Notes: a model not told the origin generated them from the letters alone. Counted from the first letter of the stretch, positions 30,259 to 40,449 are shown. The stretch: 64,000 nucleotides of DNA from Breviolum minutum Mf 1.05b.01 (GCA_000507305.1 DF239323.1:62001-126000); one strand, 5' to 3'. Numbers and translations are program-made.

Positions 30259-30505
30259 AGGCACACCCATGAAATGTATGATTGAATGAATGAATGAATG
30301 AATGACTGAATGAATGCATGAATGAATGGATGAATGAATGAATGAATGAACGAATGAAGGAATGAAGGAATGAAGGAATGAAGGAATGAAGGAATGAAGG
30401 AAGGAAGGAAGGAAGGAATGAATGAATGGATGAATGAATGAACAAAACGCAATGAAATGAAATGAGATGAAATGAAATAAAAAAACGAAATGAAATGAAA
30501 TGACA
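30259..30505. repeat. (AATG)n microsatellite, right of gap
   Basis: Repeats the left flank, then continues as GGAA, AATGGATG and AAATG units to about 30505. Confidence 0.9.
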
Positions 30506-30532
30506 AGTCTCCTGTTTTTGTTGTTTTTGACA

Positions 30533-30628
30533 GGAGTATCCGGATAAGACCTACGTGGATGCTGGCGGCAAGACCTGGTGGCGCCTTTGCATGCCCTGCC
30601 ACAGAAATATCTGGGGCGAGGCAATGGG
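30533..30628 (+). CDS. candidate internal exon
   Basis: Strong acceptor GTTTTTGTTGTTTTTGACAG at 30532, then EYPDKTYVDAGGKTWWRLCM PCHRN in frame. A GC donor at GGG|GCATCA (30628/30629) would leave phase 2, which matches the next exon. CMPC is a third Cys pair in this gene. GC-rich and clearly different from flanking repeats. Family unknown. Confidence 0.42.
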
Positions 30629-30790
30629 GCATCATTTTCGTTAATTTCTTCATGGATTTCTTGTGTTTTGCAACATTTTCGACCAAAAAATGAGGAAAAT
30701 GTCATGAACACTTGGCAACTTAAGTGATGCAGGTAAATGAAATATGCTTAAGCTGCGTGTGTAGGCTTGACATCTGAATGACTTCCTCAG

Positions 30791-30944
30791 GCGCGGACTG
30801 CAATTGATGGCGATCATGGGGATCCATGGCAACTGTCAGGAACCCCAATCAAATGTTGTGGGCTCTAAAACAGTGGAATCATCTGTCATTGTAGGCCTTC
30901 ACAGTGTATTATTCCAAGCGCTTTTTGATTTAGTGCAGCTCTGA
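30791..30944 (+). CDS. candidate terminal exon
   Basis: Acceptor GAATGACTTCCTCAG, one base completing a codon, then RGLQLMAIMGIHGNCQEPQS and NVVGSKTVESSVIVGLHSVL to TGA at 30942. In phase with the preceding exon if the GC donor is used. Confidence 0.42.
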
Positions 30945-31211
30945 AAGATTCTGTGCTTAAAAATCTAAAAACAATAGGGCCCAGAACTTGGAGGCAATGC
31001 CACGAGGACACCATAGGCGACTTCACAGGCTCCAGGAGTGAAAAAAGGGTGCTGAGTTGAGTTTGTGTTGAGTTGAGAGACTGACAGACTTGCAAGCAAC
31101 ACACTGGCCCACAACTACCACCACCTATTGGCCTTTCTGGGCCTTTCCTTTCTGGGAGTTGTGTGACTCTGATGACTCAGATGGAGTGGATTGATCGTGT
31201 CAAACCAGCTT

Positions 31212-31457
31212 TCAATCTGCCTTTTGATCTGATCGTGTTTCACAGCGAATTGATGGACATGAATCAGTTCTGTCAAGATTAAAGGACTTGGCATTCCGAT
31301 GGACACAGCACGCCAGCACCTCCTGGTGGGCGTGGGCCTTCTTCCCCATCGCGCGCCGCACCGGCCTCACCCACGCTATGCGGCTGAATTTTCCGACTTC
31401 TTTCTCCCTTCGTTGAATTTTGTTTTGGCAGGTGGCAGTGAGCGCGCGTGGGGGCAA
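31212..31457 (-). CDS. candidate ORF/exon, GC-rich
   Basis: 82 codons on the minus strand with high GC at third positions in the middle: IAWVRPVRRAMGKKAHAHQE, then VLACCVHRNAK. The stop is at 31212. Basic, no domain recognised. Confidence 0.3.
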   Translation of the reverse strand: MPPRALTATCQNKIQRREKEVGKFSRIAWVRPVRRAMGKKAHAHQEVLACCVHRNAKSFNLDRTDSCPSIRCETRSDQKAD

Positions 31458-31575
31458 GACGGGTACTAGGTCTTGGCATGTACAGCGTCCGGCGATCGGA
31501 CCTTCGGGCCCATAGTCTGACAGTTTGCGGTAGGCCGCTGCGCGCCTCAGAGGCTAGCAGCGGCCTGCGTTGACG

Positions 31576-31638
31576 CGGCGTGTGGGCGCAGCTGCAACCA
31601 CTTCGTGTACCAGGTTTTGCTAGCGTCGCGAGAAGAAT
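31576..31638 (+). CDS. candidate exon
   Basis: Frame RGVWAQLQPLRVPGFASVAR RMS to a donor-like TCAG|GTGCTG. The block 31440-31620 is GC-rich. Diverges from the minus ORF at 31212. Confidence 0.2.
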
Positions 31639-31755
31639 GTCAGGTGCTGAATTTCATGATTCTAGTCATTGTTTTTCGGTCGCAATTTCTGTTTGTAAGA
31701 AACTTTTTTCTGTATATGGGTAGAAAATATTATCAAAATTATCAAACAAGTTTGT

Positions 31756-31777
31756 TTTCCATATATATATATATTTG
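31756..31777. repeat. (TA)n microsatellite
   Basis: ATATATATATATATTTG. Confidence 0.6.
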
Positions 31778-31872
31778 TAATTTTAGAAATATTTTTTGGA
31801 AAAATGTTTTAACTTGTAGTATTCCAACCTACTCTACATGAGAAAGAATCATGATCATCATTGATAGCATAA

Positions 31873-32345
31873 AATCGACAGAATTATAGAAACAGAAAAT
31901 GTTAAAATGATAAAATACCCGGGTTTTCCCCGGGCAACCCGCAATTGATAAAAACAAATAAAAGTGAGGATTATTGGTGCCCCGGTATTTTATCATGCCC
32001 GGGTCAAAAAGTTTCTAAAATTAAAGTTTCTATAATTCTGTCTGTGACTGCAAAACGGGAGTTTTTCCTTTTTTTGCAGGAATAGCTAATTATAGAAAAC
32101 CTGCTGCAGTTAAACGCTGGGCATTCCACAATGATGGAATCATTTTGAATTTACAACAAAATTAATTATAGAAAAATCAGACCATTTTTGACCCACTCAT
32201 TTTAGAATCCAATGATTAAGTTGCAAATTTTTCTTTGGATTTTTCCTTTTTTTTACAGGATTTTGCTAATTATAGAAAAACCCGCTGCAGTTGGAACCCG
32301 GGCATGTTGCAATGATAAAAACTTTTCTATAACTGTGTCGGGTGC
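31873..32345. mobile_element. compound inverted-repeat element (family P)
   Basis: CGACAGAATTATAGAAAC at left and inverted GTTTCTATAATTCTGTC at 32025-32041. A further outer TTTTCTATAACTGTGTCGGG lies near 32322-32341. Inside, ATAAAATACCCGGG pairs with GGTATTTTATCAT. A block GCTAATTATAGAAAACCTGC...CAATGAT occurs twice (about 32083 and 32262). Confidence 0.55.
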
Positions 32346-32940
32346 TGTATATATTGAGATGAAAACATAGAATGTCTAGTACACGCCTCGTCGAATAGAG
32401 ACTATTAGCGTTTGACTGGTTCCTTGTTGGTTTTCTGTTCGAATGGTTGGCTGGGTTGGTGGGGTGGTCAGAACCTCTAAGCTTCCCAGGTGATAGGAAT
32501 CCAAGGGTGCCCTTCGCAATGCCCCCTCAATAATGACGCCTTTTTGAAGGATCATGGTGGTTAATGGTCTTCAATTAAGGCCCGTTTTGGGGGGTTGACA
32601 TTGAAGGGGTGGACCCCTTATATTTCCATGAAAAGAAGGTCATGCCAGGGGATAGCTTTGGTCTGTTTTTTGTTTTTCGGGTTTTTCTACTGGACCGTGG
32701 ACATGGTAAAAGATTGATAGTCGATATTTAGATGTAATTAGATGTACGTATGCAAAGACTGTTTAACTTTACTACAGTTGCCTTTTGGTGTCGTTGTTCT
32801 GTGAAAATAGAGGATTTTTTTCCATTTTAGATGCACCGCCCCTCAGTCAATCATGTATGGAACCACAAAAAAATCCGAAACCTACATTTGAAAACGCAAA
32901 TCTTTGCTAACTTTTGAACCCCCCTTTTTTTAGCAGTCGG
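32346..32940. other. no gene seen
   Basis: Mixed-composition spacer without a supported feature. Confidence 0.35.
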
Positions 32941-32982
32941 TTCTTCATAACAGTTCCAAGGTATATGAAGGTGAATCGTGAG

Positions 32983-33092
32983 TCAAAAACTGCGACCCTT
33001 TAACCCCACCGAAAAGCGGAGAACTCGATTTTCCAAGGCGTTGACATTGCAATTGCCTTCCGGTCCTGCCGCGTCCAATGTGACCCGGCAGG
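32983..33092 (-). CDS. candidate terminal exon
   Basis: Minus-strand acceptor GTGGAAAATACTCCCAG, then a GC-rich block open in all three frames. The most gene-like frame reads CRVTLDAAGPEGNCNVNALE and ends at TGA 32983. The frame in phase with the upstream exon reads PAGSHWTRQDRKAIAMSTPW and stops a little earlier. Confidence 0.3.
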
Positions 33093-33425
33093 CTGGGAGT
33101 ATTTTCCACGTGAAATCTTAGCATTCTATGGCATTTGGATGTTGGGAATTTGAATTCCAAGTAAGGATTATGATTTATTAGGGAAAATAGAAAGTTCATG
33201 TGAGATGTTTAAAAAACCTTACAGACATCATAGTTTTTTTCGTGGGTTGGTGGTTGGTGGTTTTGGAAGAAGTAAGTTTTATCAATTCGGGAAGTCAAAC
33301 GAAATATCATTTTCCGATTTCCATTTGTTTCTTCAACAACTGCCTTTAATCTTGGAAGTGTTTAACGATGAATTTGTACGCATTGTACCATATCTTCTCA
33401 GCACTATTTGTGGAATATTTCTTAC

Positions 33426-33557
33426 CTCAGTCCAGGCAGCGAACAAGCAAATCCAAATAATTTTCCCAATGCATTTATGAAGTTCATGACCGAAAAATGC
33501 ATCCCTCAAAAGGGGGTCATCCTTGGAACCTCCAGGCGCCGGTGGTTTCCCCGGCAC
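33426..33557 (-). CDS. candidate internal exon
   Basis: Minus frame PGKPPAPGGSKDDPLLRDAF, then FGHELHKCIGKIIWICLFAA WTE, ending at a canonical donor GAG|GTAAGA (33426/33425). Possible acceptor GATGGTGAG upstream. An overlapping plus-strand open frame (33205-33480) is less convincing because it lacks splice or start support. Confidence 0.35.
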
Positions 33558-34307
33558 CGCTCACCATCATTGCGCGGGCGCGCGGCAGCTGCATCATCGA
33601 AAGTGCCGTGAAGCTGGCGTTGCTGGGATAAGAAGGGTAAGGATTTGGATTTCTAATCCCTGGGATTCCAACCACCATTGCTTACCTAAGGTTTTAATCA
33701 TCGAAATTGGGTCAACCATTATTTTAATGGTCGTGGAAGCCCAGGGTAATTGCGTCCCGTTTCAAAATCCCTAAGAATCCCAAACCTTTTCCTAGAGTGG
33801 CATTAAGGGTTGAAAAATCCCATCCTCAGGATATCTCAGGATAGGTGTGGATTTTTTAGGGAATAGAATGGGGGTATAAAACTCTCTACTATTCATAGGG
33901 AATTGTAAGAATGGGTAATTTTTTATTAATAAGGTTGATGAGTTTATCATCGATTTGACAGGGAACAAATCGGGGTTGAGTACAAACACTGTGTTTTTTT
34001 GATGAGAGGGTCCGTTGCAAATTTGACCTGACCCTAGCCCCAATATCACTTCGGGAAGTTGTTAGGTATATAATGATGTTTCACATTAAAAAAAAAACAT
34101 CCTTAGAACAGAGAAGACTTGGAGACTTAACATGTTCAGATTCTGATGAATTTGATTGTTGGTCGTTGGTCTTCTTGAAAAACTCCTAGCAGACTGATTG
34201 CAGCACCAACTTCGAGGTCAGTCGTATCCCAGCGTAGAATCACTACCGGTTTTTTGTGCCACCAAAACACCGTGGCCGTGCCATCATAGCTCTTTTAGCA
34301 GTGGGCC

Positions 34308-34374
34308 CTTGGAACAAGTTCCAAAGATATTCCTCCCAAATGGTGGTTGGCTTCATGGTGAAATTTACCATGGT
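34308..34374. repeat. family Q repeat, inverted
   Basis: CTTGGAACAAGTTCCAAAGA...AATTTACCATGG. Confidence 0.45.
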
Positions 34375-34482
34375 AGAATCCGTAAAAAAGTCACCAACAA
34401 AAACAAAGACAAGTCCCTCCTAAATCTCCTAATGACACCCCTGAAGCCTCAAACCAAGCGGTTTTGACCCCCCATGACATGT

Positions 34483-34585
34483 CCCATAGGATCCATGGGA
34501 CTGGTATATTTCCCTGCATGAAAACCATAAAAATCAACTATATAAACGTAGGTAACTATACCGTTCGTCCCATGGATCCCATGGG
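34483..34585. mobile_element. family A MITE
   Basis: CCCATAGGATCCATGGGACT opposite CGTCCCATGGATCCCATGGG; TGT on both flanks. Confidence 0.7.
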
Positions 34586-34662
34586 TGTTAAGGATTCTTA
34601 GGCTACGTGAATGATCTCCGTTTTGTTTACCCACCACATCCTATGAATTTCACCTAACATTG

Positions 34663-34812
34663 CTTGGATCTCACGGATCCAGGGGGGTAGGGCTCGGAGG
34701 CACCGCCAGGAAAACCACCTTGTTTCACTTAGTAAGTGCGAAGAAACCCACCATTTAGAAGCCATGAAAAGGCCATTTTGAAGGGGAACAACACTACTTA
34801 GGGGACAAAAAT
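34663..34812. mobile_element. family F MITE, decayed
   Basis: TGCTTGGATCTCACGGATCC left; inner ACTTAGTAAGTG and TACTTAGGGGACAAAAA remain. Confidence 0.4.
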
Positions 34813-34904
34813 TCTAGAATCAGGAACCTAAAAATGGAGCTACTGTAGTGAACTTGAACCTGATTTCAGGCTATTTTGGGGGTGAGTTTTCCTTCATATC
34901 AGCT

Positions 34905-34970
34905 TTTCATACAGCTTATATAGGTGAGGATTCCTCCATTTTGGGTACCTGAAATTCTTGGTGATTTTTG
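34905..34970. repeat. family M repeat
   Basis: ATTTTGGGTACCTGAAATTCTTGGTGATTTT-type block (positions 34938-34966), also at 45180 and 54915. Confidence 0.4.
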
Positions 34971-35021
34971 CTCTGGTGGATGCAAATTAGACCAGGCAAA
35001 AATCCAGGCAAGCAAAGAAGT

Positions 35022-35150
35022 TCCCTGAAACTACCAGCAAATTCACCCCTGAAAATCCGCTAAGCTTGCCCCAAAAAAGGAATTTTTATGTTTCAGGCAT
35101 TGATTTTCAGCCAGAAATTTGCGTTTTTTAGTTTCAGGGAAGGGTACACC
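35022..35150. mobile_element. family C MITE
   Basis: GTTCCCTGAAACTACCAGCAAA opposite TTTTTTAGTTTCAGGGAAGGGTA. Confidence 0.6.
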
Positions 35151-35497
35151 AAAGTTGTAACTTACGCCAGCAGGGGTGATGAACAGATACTCGTATAGCT
35201 TTATGGGTTTAGAGGCTTTAACGAATCTTTCCTTGGCACTTGTGTATGACCGTACGAGTCATCTAAAATACAGTCTCACTTACAGACCTGGAACTTGGAA
35301 GATGATTTTTTCATGGTTATACTCAATCCTCCTTTTTCAGAGAGGTGTCACCTCCTAACTTGTAGGGTCGGTGATTCTACAACACTGACTGTCAGCTTAT
35401 TCTATACTTATTTCTATTAACCAGGAATGTATATATTTGTATGTAATATACATCGAGGTGCGAGAAAGAAAGGTGACTTTAAGCAACATATTTTAAA

Positions 35498-35588
35498 CCC
35501 ATAGGATCCATGTATGGTATATTTACCTACTGTAGTTGATTTTTATGGTAAATGTAGGTAAATATACCAGTCCCATGGATGGTATGGG
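35498..35588. mobile_element. family A MITE
   Basis: CCCATAGGATCCATGTATGG opposite AGTCCCATGGATGGTATGGG; AAA on both flanks. Confidence 0.75.
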
Positions 35589-35683
35589 AAATCATATCTC
35601 AATTCTCGGATGTTTTTTTTGTTCCCCGTGACATTTTCGACGATTCGCCGCAACTGAGGCTCGAAGATGTCATGGTGTCATAG
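35588..35683 (+). CDS. candidate terminal coding segment
   Basis: Begins at the edge of the A element. Frame EIISQFSDVFFVPRDIFDDS PQLRLEDVMVS to TAG 35681. No visible acceptor. Confidence 0.22.
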   Translation, partial: EIISQFSDVFFVPRDIFDDSPQLRLEDVMVS

Positions 35684-35711
35684 CTCAATTTTCGAAACTG
35701 AGACTGGTGGT

Positions 35712-35963
35712 GTCAATGGTTGTGGTCTCTGGTTCCCATTAAATAGGTGGTAAGTGAATGCAAGTTGTATATATATATATGATGATTATATATAATCACC
35801 CAATTGAAGACAATATATATATATATATATTTTTTAAATGTATATCACTTATAATACCACTTATTGGCAACATATACCTTGTATACAAGTGGTATAGTCC
35901 TTGCCAATTGGGTGATTATATGCTACCTACCACTTTTTAAGGGAACCAGGAAACTCCATTGAG
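35712..35963. mobile_element. family J element, expanded copy
   Basis: GTCAATGGTTGTGGTCTCTGG opposite CCAGGAAACTCCATTGA. Inner ATAATCACCCAATTG faces CAATTGGGTGATTAT. Two (TA)n tracts lie in the left half. Confidence 0.55.
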
Positions 35964-36002
35964 TGGTGGTTGGATATGGGACCATCACTGGGATCCATAT
36001 GT

Positions 36003-36124
36003 CGTTGATTGATGGTTCAGAATTCCGGCTAACAACAGTTGGTATGGTAAATATCTCATTAATCACAGGATTTCATACATGATATACATGTCAGGTGGTT
36101 AGCCGGTTTTTGATTGAACACTGG
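36003..36124. mobile_element. family D MITE
   Basis: GTTGATTGATGGTTCAGAAT left; right GGTTAGCCGGTTTTTGATTG. Confidence 0.45.
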
Positions 36125-36392
36125 AGGTGTCATAGAAGCCAGATCATTTGGCTTGCCAATGACATTTGAGGTTTCTGACATGTTTTGATTGTATCTAGAT
36201 TGAAGACTGAAGATGTGACAGTTACTTTACACATCTTCCCTGGAAGTCAACCACCATTTAAAAAACGGTGGTTCTTTTTGGACGATGACACACATTTGTA
36301 TAAAACCAACCCATAAAGGATGGTGGTTGGACTTCCAGTGTCTTTCTACTTTATACATATACCCAAGTGTTTCAAACTTAAATAATCCATAT

Positions 36393-36493
36393 CTGGGTGG
36401 TGGTTTCAATTTTTTTAAATTTGCACCCCTACCTGGGGAAATGCTCCAATTTGACTAATATTTTTCAGATGGGTTGGTTCAACCACCAACTAG
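36393..36493. mobile_element. family B MITE
   Basis: CTGGGTGGTGGTTTCAAT to TTCAACCACCAACTAG with direct ATAT on both sides. Confidence 0.75.
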
Positions 36494-36583
36494 ATATGGT
36501 GTATTTACTATTATTTACCTACATGAATGGTTGATTTTTACAGTAAATGTGGGGACATATGCCAGTCTCATGGATGCTATGGG
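36494..36583. mobile_element. family A MITE, left arm degraded
   Basis: TTACCTACATGAATGGTTGA core; right end ATGGATGCTATGGG. Confidence 0.5.
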
Positions 36584-36700
36584 ATATGGATTCTGAGCTG
36601 AGAATCAAGATGTGGGACTGTTCCAGCCCAAGTTGCTGGGATTTTGGGACGATTGTACAGGGAACCTACCATAAATCGTTGATTCTATGGTAAATGGAGG

Positions 36701-36810
36701 TACCCCCTGAAATCTAACATAGATACCAAAAAATGCGGGGTTTTTTAAATGTATCTCCGGCTTCACACATGGCGTCATTTTGGGCATCCAGGTTAGTTTT
36801 CGGGGGTGTA
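36701..36810. mobile_element. family C MITE
   Basis: TACCCCCTGAAATCTAACATAG opposite GGTTAGTTTTCGGGGGTGTA. Confidence 0.65.
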
Positions 36811-37151
36811 AATATTATTCGGATTTAAGATGCTATGGGATAGAAAAACAACAGGGAAACTGTATTTGGGTGGATTTCACCAATTTCAATCCGCATCCGT
36901 TTTTTTAGGCAACAGTGGAAGGATTAACGGAGTCAGGATTCCCAAAATGCCTGGCACAAACTTTGGTACTGGTACCTTTTAACTTGTAACTTAAAAACAA
37001 ACACGGAACAGCAAAAATGGAGGTTTGGAAGATAAGCTTCCTTTTCAAACAAGTGATTTTCAGGTTCCATCTTAGGGAAAATTACAATTAGGTGCCAGGA
37101 AGTGCTTACCATAGGTTTTGCCTATAGATAGTAGAATGTTTTCATATCTTT

Positions 37152-37267
37152 TACCCCCCCCTGAAAATTAACATGTCATATGTATGTCCAAAAGGGACCA
37201 TTTCAAGAAGGAACTTTCATTTTCCAACCATTGATTTTCAGGGGATATGTTAGTTTTCAGGGGAGTA
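37152..37267. mobile_element. family C MITE
   Basis: TACCCCCCCTGAAAATTAACA opposite ATATGTTAGTTTTCAGGGGAGTA; well preserved. Confidence 0.7.
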
Positions 37268-37289
37268 CGTATTTGGTGTATGTTTTAAG

Positions 37290-37380
37290 TCAAATTTGGA
37301 TTTCCGATGATTCGGAAAAACCTGCGGCAAATCCACGAGAGTTCTCTTCAGGTTCTTCATGCTTCCGGAGGCTGGGTTGA
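37290..37380 (+). CDS. candidate terminal exon
   Basis: Frame ISDDSEKPAANPREFSSGSS CFRRLG to TGA 37378, 20 bp after a C element. Splice site unclear. Confidence 0.22.
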
Positions 37381-37417
37381 AATTTGCAACCACTATATAA
37401 CATTGATGAAACAAAGC

Positions 37418-37436
37418 ACACACACACACACATACC
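37418..37436. repeat. (CA)n microsatellite
   Basis: CACACACACACACACA. Confidence 0.75.
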
Positions 37437-37659
37437 TTCTTTTTATTTACGTTTAATATAGACATCCTACCCTTTGTTATCTTATTAAGGAATGAAATAT
37501 TAGGGGATAGTTGATATTATTGTATATACAAAGAAGCCATCATAATATAGGTCAAGTGATTCACCCACCAGGATTTGATGAAATAGTGTCATATAAAACA
37601 TTAAGCTAAGAGACATTCATAGTCCTGTTTTAGGGAACATTGGTTAGTTTTTGGGGCTG

Positions 37660-37762
37660 CACTGTTGATGCACGAAATCCTGCACCTGGGATATATAAAT
37701 AATGGGAGAAACTACCAACCTCGTAACCTCAACTGGTGAGTTTACCGGATTCCTGAACCATC
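37660..37762. mobile_element. family D MITE
   Basis: CACTGTTGATGCACGAAATC left, GGATTCCTGAACCATCCAAC right. Confidence 0.6.
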
Positions 37763-37954
37763 CAACAAACGTATCATTCCATTTCGGGGTGCCCCCATCC
37801 ACTCTTTTTCTCAACCGGGGTGCCTTTGGTGGAGGTGGAAGTGTTGGCATTCGTGCCTCCTTGAGTTTGGCCGAAGGAGTTTAATGAACGGAGTGGTGGC
37901 GTGGGTGGGTTGATCACCTCCCATTGTTTCCAGGGGATAAACTGATAAACTCAT

Positions 37955-38046
37955 CAACCCAATAGTAGGGGTTTTATATACCCTTTATAAGGATTCTATT
38001 AATTGGTGGGGATGACCATCCTCAATGTAAGGTGTTTAGACCCTGG
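37955..38046. repeat. family L repeat
   Basis: ACCCAATAGTAGGGGTTTTATATACCC...GGGGATGACCATCCTCAAT. Confidence 0.45.
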
Positions 38047-38547
38047 CACATGAAGATGGGTTTGCATGGTGGTTGCTGAAAACAACGATCCGAAGCGCTT
38101 ATTTAAGAAAATCCAGTGTCGATTCTGCGGTCCTGCGCTTGGTATGGCAATCCACTTATACCTTGTTGAGCAGCATATCAGTTTAATCATACTTTTCAGA
38201 CGGTAATTCAGAATTCTATACAGAATTTGGCAAGAGTTACAGCTAGATGTTATTTATTCATTGTCATATTTATTAGATCTATATTAGGTATCTGTATTTG
38301 TTGTAACAAGTTGTAACACACATATGCACACGGTATATGCAAAGTATAATGTAAATGTTTCATTTACATAGAAGAGTTCGCAGCATATGCAGGGTTTAAC
38401 AAGTGTGCTGGAACGTGACTCTGAAAAAACAGTTGGAATACGAACTAGTTACTAGTTAAATTCATGGGGCATGGGCATGACAGAAGCAGAGGGCTAGGAA
38501 CCGTGTCCGAGGACAAAAAAATATACCAAAAATAACATAGCGGGGAC

Positions 38548-38605
38548 CTGTTTGATGGACGAAATCCTTCCAACGATCTGGGATAGTTGGAATTCTATTA
38601 TCATT
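38548..38605. mobile_element. family D left fragment
   Basis: CTGTTTGATGGACGAAATCC followed by CTGGGATAG. Confidence 0.35.
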
Positions 38606-38606
38606 A

Positions 38607-38702
38607 CTATAGGTAGTGGTTTCAAATATGTTTTATTTTCAGGCCTACCTGGGGAGATGATCCAATTTGACTACCGCATATTTTTCAAAAGTTCAGTTGA
38701 AG
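38607..38702. mobile_element. family B MITE, right end lost
   Basis: CTATAGGTAGTGGTTTCAAA; GATCCAATTTGACTACCGCA core. Confidence 0.5.
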
Positions 38703-38877
38703 GGTGGTGATCTTCGAGCCTGGGGGGGTCGAAAAAGTCGTTAAGGATCTCTTGTTGTTTGGGTCATTTTTTAGGGGATTCTGCAACCGTCACATCCAAT
38801 TTTTGCTAATAATTGTCATAGTTTTTTTGTCTATATACAAGAATTTGTGAGTCATTACAATTCACTATCGAAAATCC

Positions 38878-39096
38878 CTATGAAGCAACCAGATGGGATC
38901 GAGCCTGAATTAGGCCTTTTTTTTTCTTGGTCTTGTGTTTGTCATTTGATGATTCAGCGTGGGTCTTCTGACCTATTCGGAATGTAGGTGATGATTTCTC
39001 AAAGATGTTCATCACTTTCACCGCAATGAAATCTATGAACCTTGTGGAAGATGTGAAAACCCCAATTTTCAAGAACACACCCCCCATTTTCAGGAG
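38878..39096 (-). CDS. candidate terminal exon, 73 codons
   Basis: Minus-strand acceptor ACACCTCCTTTCTGTCCAG at 39097, then phase-0 frame LLKMGGVFLKIGVFTSSTRF, IDFIAVKVMNIFEKSSPTFR and a lysine-rich tail (KHKTKKKKGL) to TAG at 38878. One of the better exon models here: strong pyrimidine tract and long open frame. Upstream on the same strand RFGREQIKVLLRILNMSILA (39190-39110) may be the preceding exon. Function unknown. Confidence 0.4.
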   Translation of the reverse strand, partial: LLKMGGVFLKIGVFTSSTRFIDFIAVKVMNIFEKSSPTFRIGQKTHAESSNDKHKTKKKKGLIQARSHLVAS

Positions 39097-39186
39097 CTGG
39101 ACAGAAAGGAGGTGTTGATGGAGCGTTGAAGGCAAGGATGGACATGTTCAAAATTCTTAGCAAAACTTTTATTTGTTCTCTTCCGA

Positions 39187-39330
39187 ACCTTGCTTGGATG
39201 TCCCAGAAAGTTAGGATCAAAGGTTAGTAAGTTGGTTATAACCCCAATATTACATCCCATTTATAAGTAGGTTATTCACAAGCCATTGATCCTAGCCATT
39301 GATCCTAACTTCCGTCCCGGGACATTCTTT
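39187..39330. mobile_element. family G MITE
   Basis: GCTTGGATGTCCCAGAAAGTTA opposite TAACTTCCGTCCCGGGACATT. Confidence 0.6.
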
Positions 39331-39370
39331 TCAGTAGCCCTTATGGATTGGTTGTGTGGTTTGGGAGGGT

Positions 39371-39430
39371 GTACCCTCCCTAAAAACTAAACAGCCAAAG
39401 GTCCGGAAAAGGTAACCCATCTCGAAAGGA
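39371..39430. mobile_element. family C left fragment
   Basis: GTACCCTCCCTAAAAACTAA. Confidence 0.4.
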
Positions 39431-39563
39431 GAGGTCCGTATATCGTTCTTTAAAAAACCACCCACCTTTCAGAGGGGAAATGGTCAGTTTGAAGGACGTT
39501 TTTGGGGGGTAGGCCTTTGACGAACGTGTCACTGCATTGGCGGTGAACAAAATCTAAAAATGT

Positions 39564-39805
39564 TTGTGTTTGACAATGAACATGAGATCCTTGAAGAGGA
39601 CCATCATCAATCGAACCAATGAAATCAAGCAGCAATGCTGCATACATGCCATGATGCCATCAGGTGCAGAGATTCGTTGTTGTTTCTTGACTTTTTTTGA
39701 GGAGAATCTGTGCGAAAAAAATGACGAACCCCCTGAAATTGTGAAAGATTTCACCAATTTGACCATTTTCTTTTTCAAATGGGTCAAAGATCTGTTTAAT
39801 ATCTA
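39564..39805 (+). CDS. candidate ORF
   Basis: Plus frame NMRSLKRTIINRTNEIKQQC then AEIRCCFLTFFEENLCEKND EPPEIVKDF, open for 83 codons into the following C element. Both strands are open; no splice evidence. Confidence 0.25.
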
Positions 39806-39920
39806 TCCTCCCTGAAAGTAACAAAACTCCTGAACATTGGTCTTTTCACTTAGATTGTCTGACCATAGGCCATCCCAAAAGGAAATTTTATCCTTCCAAC
39901 CATCGATTTTCATTGGCTAT
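39805..39920. mobile_element. family C MITE
   Basis: CTATCCTCCCTGAAAGTAACA opposite CATTGGCTATGTTGACC; right terminus missing. Confidence 0.5.
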
Positions 39921-40040
39921 GTTGACCAGTTGTGGTCGAAAGCTGATTTTTTTGTGATTTCCTTCACCTGCTTGACAAGGGTGATCAAACCCGGTCAACT
40001 CTGCACTGACTACGCACAAAAACACAACATGTCTTTTTAA
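39921..40040 (+). CDS. candidate terminal exon
   Basis: Frame LWSKADFFVISFTCLTRVIK PGQLCTDYAQKHNMSF to TAA 40038. Starts next to the C element; no clear acceptor. Confidence 0.22.
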   Translation, partial: VDQLWSKADFFVISFTCLTRVIKPGQLCTDYAQKHNMSF

Positions 40041-40263
40041 TGAACATGAACAATCACATTTTGAAATAAAATCCGCGGGATGCAGCGGGATCATTATTTG
40101 AATTTATGATACGCTTAGTGAAAGCTTACAATATTTGATTAGAATTGATTTTAGATTTTAGAATCAATCTACTGGTCATCAAGTAATTTCGTCACCAAGT
40201 AGTGATTCACACTTAGACTAATCTCATTGAATTAATTAACCATTGACGTCATGCGTGTTGTTG

Positions 40264-40344
40264 ATGAACATCGTTGTTAGTGACCTCTACTCCTGGGAGG
40301 CGTGGCTCTCCTCCTTGGGTCCCAAGGGCAGCTATGAATGCTGA
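40264..40344 (+). CDS. candidate short ORF
   Basis: ATG 40264, frame MNIVVSDLYSWEAWLSSLGP KGSYEC to TGA. GC-rich within an AT-rich area. Confidence 0.2.
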   Translation: MNIVVSDLYSWEAWLSSLGPKGSYEC

Positions 40345-40449
40345 AAAAGGAGATTTTTTTTCGACGCAAATGGTTGTGGAAAGTTGTTATGGCATATCCA
40401 ACTGTCGCTTTTTTCGACATCTTTTTGAAACAGGATTTTTAAAGATGAA

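Noticed and set aside
29402-30711. Very long open frames through the microsatellite and gap
   Set aside because: They consist of the AATG repeat (HSFIHSFI...) and N-derived X residues; artefacts.
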